A DNA stretch of 64,000 nucleotides, taken from CAYNSX01 sp964400165 (lineage in GTDB: Bacteria > Armatimonadota > Hebobacteria > CAYNSX01). Positions 58,750-64,000 of the stretch are shown here, in pieces (the stretch's first letter is position 1; each line of letters opens with the position of its first letter). A program made the position numbers and the translations under genes. Below the pieces are notes generated by a model. That model saw nothing but the letters and a program-made list of their open reading frames with translations, searched no databases and was not told where the DNA came from. Where the stretch lies: NCBI GenBank assembly GCA_964400165.1, contig CAYNSX010000006.1:1-64000 (forward strand), read 5' to 3'.

Positions 58750-61266
58750 TTACTGCGGCCCGCGGCTGCCCACCGTTCCGCGGGAACGCTCGATTTGGGC
58801 ATTCCCCGGTGTGGGGTTGCCGATGTCGCAGCCGAGGTTATTGGCCTCGTCCAGTTGGATGTGCAGCGCCAGGAAGGCCGCCGGGGTGCCGGCTGTGACG
58901 GCCGCCGTCCACGCCGCGCTCAACTGGGCAGTCGTGAACGGATAGCCCAGCCCGAACGCCGCGTTCAGGTAGCCCGCCACCAGACTGCGGGCCGCCTTGC
59001 GCACCGGGTTCGGTCCGCCACCCGTGCCCACCAGGTCCAGCATCGTCCGCCCATTGAGGAAGGCGTGGGGCGTGAAGAACGAGTTGAACAAGGTGGTCTG
59101 GATGAACGGCGGGTTACCGGCGCCACCTGCCGCGGTCCACTGCGCGTCGGGCGAGGTGTTCCAGAGTTTGATGCCGACGCCGCCCTGCCAAAAGCCGGGC
59201 GTGCAGCCGGCGCCACCGGGACACTCGACGGTGATCACCGCCGAGTCGGAGTTGTCGCTCTGGTCGGCTTGCGGCTCGTTCGTCGCCCGAACTTCAGCCG
59301 TGTTGGGCAGTTCGCCACAGTCGGCTTCGGTCGTCGTGCGACAGACGGTCACCGAGTAGGTGCCGCCGGACGCCAAGTCGCCGATCTCGCAGGCGAGCGA
59401 GTCGTTGGCGGCCGCGACGATGTTGCACGCGCTGCCGTCTTCGGCCGTGATCGACCAGCCGGTGCCGGGCAGCGTGTCCGCGAGGACGACGCCCGTGGCA
59501 TCACCGGCGCCGTCATTGCTGACGACGATGGTGAAGCAGGCCTGGTCGCCGGCGTTGATCGGCGAGTTGTCCGCTGTCTTGCTGACATGGACATCGGCGC
59601 AGTTCACCACAATGGTGGCGCTGTCCTCGTTGTCGCTCTGGTCAGCCTGCAGCTCATTGGACGCCCGAACCGTCGCGGTGTTGGGCAGTTCGCCACAGTC
59701 CTCGGCGGTGGTGTCGCGGCAGACGGTCACCGAATAATCGGCGCCCGCCGCCAGCGTACCGACCGTGCAGTCCAACTGGTCGTCAGTCCCCGGCGTGATG
59801 GTGCACGCCGAGCCGGTCTCGCTGTCAATGGCCCAGCCGGTGCCGGGGAGGGTGTCGTGCAGTTCGGTGTCGAGGGCGTCGCCGACGCCGTCATTGCTGA
59901 CGACGATGGTGAAGCACGCCTCTTCGCCGGCGTTGATCGGCGAGTTGTCGGCGGTCTTGTCGACATGGACATCCGGCGGGCAGTCGACCACGATGGTCGC
60001 ATCGTCGTCGTTGTCCTGCGCGTCCTGCTCCGATTCATTGGACGCGGAGACATTGGCGGTGTTGGGCAGCTCGCCACAGTCGTCCGCGGTGGTATCGCGG
60101 CAGACCGTCACCGAATAAGTGGTGTCCGGGAGCATCGTGCCGATGTCGCAGTGCAGGATGTCGTTGGTGTCGGGCGTGATGTTGCACGCCGCGCCGTCTT
60201 CGGCCGAGATGCTCCAGCCGGTGCCGGGCAGCGTGTCGTCGAGCTCGACATCAAACGCGGTCGCGTCGCCCGGCGAGTTGCTCACCACGATCGTGAAGCA
60301 GGCCTCTTCGCCCGCCAGGATCGGCGAGTTGTCGGCGGTCTTGTTGACATGGACATCCGGACAGCTGACGGCAATGTCGTCGTTGTCAGAGTTCGGGAAC
60401 TGGTCGGGGTCCTCGATCAGGTCGTTCGTGACCTCGGCCGAGTTCTCCAGGAGGCCGCAGTCGTCGGCGGTGGTCGTCCGACAAACGGTGACATTCTCGG
60501 ACTGGTTCCCGCCGGTCAGCGACCCGGTCATTTCGGCCGCGGTGCATTCGAGGGAGTTGCCGCCGGTGATCTGGCAGGCCCAGGTAGCCGTCTGGCTGTC
60601 GATAAACCAGCCGGATCCGGGCAGCGTGTCGGTCATGCTGACATTGAAGGCCGACCCTTCGCCCTGGTTGGTGACGGTGATGGTGAAGCAGGCGTCTTCG
60701 CCGGCGCTGATCAAGCCGTCCACCGCGTCCTTGGTCAGTTCCAGGTCGGGGTGGATGACTTCGGTGGTGATGTCGTTGTCGGCGTGCGCGGCGTTGTTGT
60801 TGGTGCTGGTGTGCGCAATGCCGTCGGCTTCCGCCGATGCGGTCACATCATCGCCGACTTCATCGCCGTGGGCGATGACATACGAGAGCAGGGCTTCGTC
60901 GCCACTGTCGAAGGTCACCGAGTCGCCCGGGTTGAGCGTGGCGATGTTGGGCAGCCCGGCCGACGCGCCGGACGGATCGGTGAAGGACGAGGTGATGTCG
61001 GTGATCTGGCAGGGCTTGAATCCACCGACCGCCGCCGGCACCGCCAGCGTCACCTCATACGGAATCGTCGCCCCGTCCTGATACGGGAACCCGGTGCCCG
61101 GGTCCAAGGACGGGCGCGACAGCGCCAGAATCAAAATGTTGGTATTACAGTCCGCCGGGTTCTGGTGCGCGGTGGCGTATTGACCGGCGAGGGCGACGGC
61201 CCCGAACAGGCCCGCCACCACTGCGGTCTTCGCCCACCTGCTGATAGAGCGGTGATGCTGACTCAT
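58750..61266 (-). CDS. Secreted DUF11 repeat protein (four repeats)
   Basis: 838 aa. Signal peptide (about 1-33, YATA-H), N-terminal domain with NPADCNTNILILALSRPS like the giant protein, four DUF11 repeats (LELTKDAVDGLISAGEDACFTI, VHVNKTADNSPILAGEEACFTI, VHVDK..., VHVSK...), each with five to six Cys, then the GCTPGFWQGGVGIKLWN C-terminal domain ending without a sortase motif. Its promoter lies in the 61267-61687 gap. Confidence 0.85.
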   Translation of the reverse strand: MSQHHRSISRWAKTAVVAGLFGAVALAGQYATAHQNPADCNTNILILALSRPSLDPGTGFPYQDGATIPYEVTLAVPAAVGGFKPCQITDITSSFTDPSGASAGLPNIATLNPGDSVTFDSGDEALLSYVIAHGDEVGDDVTASAEADGIAHTSTNNNAAHADNDITTEVIHPDLELTKDAVDGLISAGEDACFTITVTNQGEGSAFNVSMTDTLPGSGWFIDSQTATWACQITGGNSLECTAAEMTGSLTGGNQSENVTVCRTTTADDCGLLENSAEVTNDLIEDPDQFPNSDNDDIAVSCPDVHVNKTADNSPILAGEEACFTIVVSNSPGDATAFDVELDDTLPGTGWSISAEDGAACNITPDTNDILHCDIGTMLPDTTYSVTVCRDTTADDCGELPNTANVSASNESEQDAQDNDDDATIVVDCPPDVHVDKTADNSPINAGEEACFTIVVSNDGVGDALDTELHDTLPGTGWAIDSETGSACTITPGTDDQLDCTVGTLAAGADYSVTVCRDTTAEDCGELPNTATVRASNELQADQSDNEDSATIVVNCADVHVSKTADNSPINAGDQACFTIVVSNDGAGDATGVVLADTLPGTGWSITAEDGSACNIVAAANDSLACEIGDLASGGTYSVTVCRTTTEADCGELPNTAEVRATNEPQADQSDNSDSAVITVECPGGAGCTPGFWQGGVGIKLWNTSPDAQWTAAGGAGNPPFIQTTLFNSFFTPHAFLNGRTMLDLVGTGGGPNPVRKAARSLVAGYLNAAFGLGYPFTTAQLSAAWTAAVTAGTPAAFLALHIQLDEANNLGCDIGNPTPGNAQIERSRGTVGSRGPQ

Positions 61267-61687
61267 TCCCTCTCTCCTTCAGGAGAATAGAATTTTGAGG
61301 TCACTCCGCCTCAACGCCTGCCCCTTGGTTTTACGGAATGCGGGGTGCTGATCCGAAAACAGGCGGCCGAGTCGCGCCCGCCCCACCGCGCGCGTTGTGG
61401 ACGCCTGCTGCTCCCCATCATACAAGGTTGCGGTCTCCATAGCGTCAACCGCTTGCTTGATGATAGATGCGACGATACCGGGCGGACTCCTTCCCTGCAA
61501 GGGCCGGGAGTATGAAAATTCTGTGAAGGATTCCGGCAGATGCCTCGTGCGTGTTCACAATCTCGACGCGGCATCCGCACGCTTACACTGGATTATACGG
61601 AGTTGCGTCATCGCCAGCGGTAGAGGCCGCGTGAAACTTGCGGTGTCGCACGGCGTCCAACCAATAGACGAAGAACGGAGGCAGCCA
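61267..61687. other. Gene-free divergent region
   Basis: Lies between the minus-strand DUF11 gene and the plus-strand gene at 61688. No operator, repeat or RNA gene was recognised. Confidence 0.45.
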
Positions 61688-62722
61688 ATGGGCGGCCGAA
61701 TGTGCGTGTTTCTCTCGATGGCGGCAATCACGGTAGTCATTGCCGCGCCGGTGCGGGCGGGCGAACTGCCGGGCGGCAGTCCCTTGCGCGCTTTTCTGTC
61801 CAAGGTTCGCGTCGGCAGCCCTGTCCACTATGAAGGATTGTGGGTTTTCCCGGTCACGCTGGACGGCCAGCCGCACTTCGCCCCGCTGACGATGGATGCG
61901 GCCCGCGAGCGCGGCGTGCTGCTCTTCAAGGAACTCGACCGCCCGCAGGTCAACGCCATCACCGTCATCAACACGGGCGACCAGCCCATCTTTCTGATGG
62001 CGGGCGAGGTGATCAAGGGCGCGCGACAGGACCGCATCTTGCAGCAGTCGCTGCTCGTCCCGCCGAAGACGACGCTGACGAACGCGGTCTTCTGCGTCGA
62101 GCCGGGCCGGTGGACGGGCGGCCTCGAGTTCGAGAGCGCGAAGTCCATCGCGGCGCCGGCAGTGCGCGCCGCGGCGCAAGGCGCGCCGAGCCAGGAAGCG
62201 GTCTGGGACGCGGTCGGCAAGGTGCGCGCCGGCGTGGACTCGCCGTACCGCGGCAGCAGTCTGCTGGAAGCGCAGTCCTCCGCACAAGCCGCCGAGCGCG
62301 CCGCCGGTTTCATGGAGCAATTGCGCAAGACGCCGCTGCCCGGTGAAACGCGCGGCGTCCTCATCTTCTACGGTCAATTGCCGGTCGCGGCGGATTTCTT
62401 CGCCAGCCCGGAACTCTTCCAGGCGCTGTGGCCGAAGTTGCGCGACTCGTATCTGATGAGCGTCTTCGGCGGCAAGCCCTCGCTCAAGTCCCCCACCCTC
62501 GCCGATGCCACCCTCTTCCTGCGCGCTGGGCTGGCCTGCGTCGCGACTGCACAAGACACGCCCGGCGCCGGCCGCGTGTATGAACTCTCCGGTCCGATGA
62601 GCGGCTCGGCGCTGCTGTTCGATTATGAAGCGCCGCTGCATCGCCCGGGCACCGGCGGGGCAGTAGAAGTGCTGGTGCACGCCGAACTCTTCCCTCACAA
62701 TGGGAAGGAACCCGTTCGCTAG
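61688..62722 (+). CDS. Secreted DUF6569/ARPP-1-like protein
   Basis: 344 aa from ATG 61688 (GGAGGCAG upstream). A signal peptide is followed by VNAITVINTGDQPIFLMAGEVIKGARQDRILQQSLLVPP and FCVEPGRW, the core of the ARPP-1 (ARG and rhodanese-phosphatase-associated) family, a beta-sandwich often near signalling proteins. The frame runs 97 codons further upstream but those lack the family pattern. It overlaps the next gene by 23 bp. Function unknown. Confidence 0.75.
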   Translation: MGGRMCVFLSMAAITVVIAAPVRAGELPGGSPLRAFLSKVRVGSPVHYEGLWVFPVTLDGQPHFAPLTMDAARERGVLLFKELDRPQVNAITVINTGDQPIFLMAGEVIKGARQDRILQQSLLVPPKTTLTNAVFCVEPGRWTGGLEFESAKSIAAPAVRAAAQGAPSQEAVWDAVGKVRAGVDSPYRGSSLLEAQSSAQAAERAAGFMEQLRKTPLPGETRGVLIFYGQLPVAADFFASPELFQALWPKLRDSYLMSVFGGKPSLKSPTLADATLFLRAGLACVATAQDTPGAGRVYELSGPMSGSALLFDYEAPLHRPGTGGAVEVLVHAELFPHNGKEPVR

Positions 62723-63368
62723 ACCGGCGCTGCTCGCCGTCAGCCTACTGACGCTGTCCGCGACCGCCGCTCCGCCGATCGTTCCCCGCGCCGTCGCCCT
62801 GGCGGGCCACTCCATTGCCCGCGTCGTCGACGCCCGAGGAAACACGGTGGCCCTCGCCACCGCGGTCTCGCCCGCCGAGTTCCTCTCCGCGGCCGCGCTC
62901 GTCGAGGCGGCGGGAACAGTGCGTCTGGTGCTGCGGACCGGGGAGACGCTCGCCGTCACTGCGCAACAGCGCGACGAGCCGACTGGCCTCATACTGTTGG
63001 CCGTCGCGCAACCGCAACCGCGCAGCGTGTCGCTTGGCGCGTCCGAGCGTCCGCTGTCGGGCCGGCGCTTGTATGCGCCGCTGCCCAAAGACGGCGGGTG
63101 GCTGGCGTGGCGCATCGGCTGGGCGTGGAGCGAGCGCGGCGACTGGCTCCGCACCGATCACGACCCCGCGGCGCTGCATCCGGGCGCGCCGCTGTTTACG
63201 GCCGACGGACGGCTGGTGGGACTGGCGCTCTTCAGCGCCGAGCCGGGCGAGCCGCTGACGGAAGAAGGCGACATGCTGTTGGTCGGCCCCACCGGGCCGG
63301 TGACGCTCGCGGTGAGTGTGGAGGGGTTGCACGCGGCGCTGGCGCGGTTGCGGTCTTCGATTCCGTAG
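62700..63368 (+). CDS. Degenerate trypsin-like protease-domain protein
   Basis: 222 aa. Short signal peptide; beta-rich sequence with repeated ALA.A and HPGAPLFTADGRLVGLALF, which recalls the GNSGGPL..DG.VVG segment of trypsin-like proteases, but the catalytic Ser is replaced (GAPLF) and no catalytic His-Asp pair is evident. Possibly a non-catalytic partner of the overlapping upstream gene. Weak assignment. Confidence 0.5.
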   Translation: MGRNPFARPALLAVSLLTLSATAAPPIVPRAVALAGHSIARVVDARGNTVALATAVSPAEFLSAAALVEAAGTVRLVLRTGETLAVTAQQRDEPTGLILLAVAQPQPRSVSLGASERPLSGRRLYAPLPKDGGWLAWRIGWAWSERGDWLRTDHDPAALHPGAPLFTADGRLVGLALFSAEPGEPLTEEGDMLLVGPTGPVTLAVSVEGLHAALARLRSSIP

Positions 63369-63653
63369 CCGTCCTCCGTTGTTCGGCCCTCACCCGCCCT
63401 CGCTTCGCTCGGGGCATCTTCCTTCGCTCGGCGCGCTGCGCCGAGCTTCGGAGGACAAGCCCTCTCCCGATTGGGAGAGGGAAAGCTGCATCATCACTTG
63501 TGCGATGGAACGCGAATGGGCAGATGCGTTGTCCCTCTCCCAATCGGGAGAGGGTGGCCGCAGGCCGGGTGAGGGCTACTCCTGCTCGCGCATCACCCCA
63601 CTCCAGCAGGCCAAGCCGTCACTGTGCCGAACCGACTCGGCAAGGAGGCGACC
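63369..63653. repeat. Intergenic region with two CCCTCTCC palindromes
   Basis: Palindromes at about 63462-63482 and 63531-63553. No gene. Confidence 0.6.
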
Positions 63654-63884
63654 ATGGCCCACTGCCATTCATGCGGAGCGCCGCTGGACGAGAATATGAA
63701 GGGCGTGTCCGAAGTCTACTGCCGCCATTGCGCGGACGGGCAGGGCAAGCTGCTGCCGCGGGCGCAGGTGCAGGCGGGCGTGTCGGGCTGGCTGAAGTCG
63801 TGGCAGCCCGGGCTCACCGAGGACCAGGCCGACGAGCGCGCCGCGCACTATATGTCGGCGATGCCCGCCTGGGCGGAGGACTAG
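63654..63884 (+). CDS. Zinc-ribbon protein
   Basis: 76 aa from ATG 63654 (AAGGAGG 7 nt upstream). MAHCHSCGAPL and VYCRHCADGQG form two CxxC pairs, a zinc ribbon. The C-terminal helix (TEDQADERAAHYMSAMPAW) matches the small zinc-ribbon family of many bacteria. Function unknown. Confidence 0.8.
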   Translation: MAHCHSCGAPLDENMKGVSEVYCRHCADGQGKLLPRAQVQAGVSGWLKSWQPGLTEDQADERAAHYMSAMPAWAED

Positions 63885-63896
63885 CGCCGCCCGGCG

Positions 63897-64000
63897 TTAG
63901 AGGCCGTACTCTTCGTAGTTGCCGGGGGCGATGGCGTTCCATTCATAGAACGCCAGCCCGGTCGCCAGACCCACCGGAATGAGCACGGCCAGCGCGCGCA
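63897..64000 (-). CDS. C-terminus of a membrane protein (partial)
   Basis: Minus-strand frame ending ARALAVLIPVGLATGLAFYEW, NAIAPGNYEEYGL-stop. One hydrophobic helix and a tail; the rest lies beyond the window. Family not recognised. Confidence 0.5.
   Translation of the reverse strand, partial: RALAVLIPVGLATGLAFYEWNAIAPGNYEEYGL

Overview
The window is a GC-rich 64 kb piece of an uncultured bacterial genome. A run of 10 N at 44513-44522 marks it as a scaffold. Signal peptides, lipoboxes, an outer-membrane-type beta-barrel with a heme motif, and frequent GTG/TTG starts point to a diderm (outer-membrane) bacterium with a quinol-based respiratory chain. The phylum cannot be fixed from the sequence alone. 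No rRNA, tRNA or CRISPR array was seen.

1-14.9 kb is a nitrous oxide respiration locus. The minus-strand operon (12859 to 5779) runs blue-copper lipoprotein, nosZ, nosB, nosD, nosF, nosY, nosL, with stop/start overlaps at most junctions. NosZ has a Sec/lipoprotein signal and all CuZ and CuA ligands. The order nosZ-nosB-nosD and the non-Tat export are typical of clade II (atypical) nos clusters. A convergent plus-strand operon (2468-5756) encodes two separate CuA-type cupredoxins, a ferritin-like protein and a NapH/NosR-like membrane Fe-S protein, and probably handles electron or copper delivery. An ABC exporter and a partial TauE/SafE permease lie upstream. Two Rrf2-family regulators, each with three cysteines, flank a ZIP metal transporter. 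Both look leaderless.

14.9-23.6 kb holds a K+ channel with a TrkA-N domain, a serine hydrolase, and cytochromes: a diheme cytochrome, a heme-bearing porin, a cytochrome c-Rieske fusion, cytochrome b and a membrane monoheme cytochrome. Together these form a bc-type quinol oxidoreductase that could feed NosZ. A 25-bp motif (ATTTCGGACT, N4, then an AT-rich half) recurs at 514, 14834 and 20373 and may tie these units into one Rrf2 regulon.

23.6-37.4 kb is mixed accessory sequence: an amidohydrolase-CIA30 fusion, small DUF proteins, a lower-GC restriction-modification island (28-31 kb), a two-gene operon for a phosphosulfolactate synthase-like enzyme and an MmgE/PrpD protein, a DinB-like protein, a flippase-like membrane protein and a FieF-type metal exporter. 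Intergenic gaps carry many CCCCTCTCC palindromes.

37.4-64 kb is dominated by secreted proteins. Three DUF11 repeat proteins (762, 1974 and 838 aa) share a C-terminal GCTPGFW domain; two of them share an N-terminal domain with a solo 242-aa paralogue. There is also a subtilase, another secreted protein spanning the assembly gap, a UvrD/Rep helicase and a large type IIG/ISP restriction-modification enzyme. Two eroded gene remnants (helicase tail, subtilase catalytic segment) record past duplication. The right edge has a DUF6569/ARPP-1-like protein, a degenerate protease-like protein, a zinc-ribbon protein and a truncated membrane protein.
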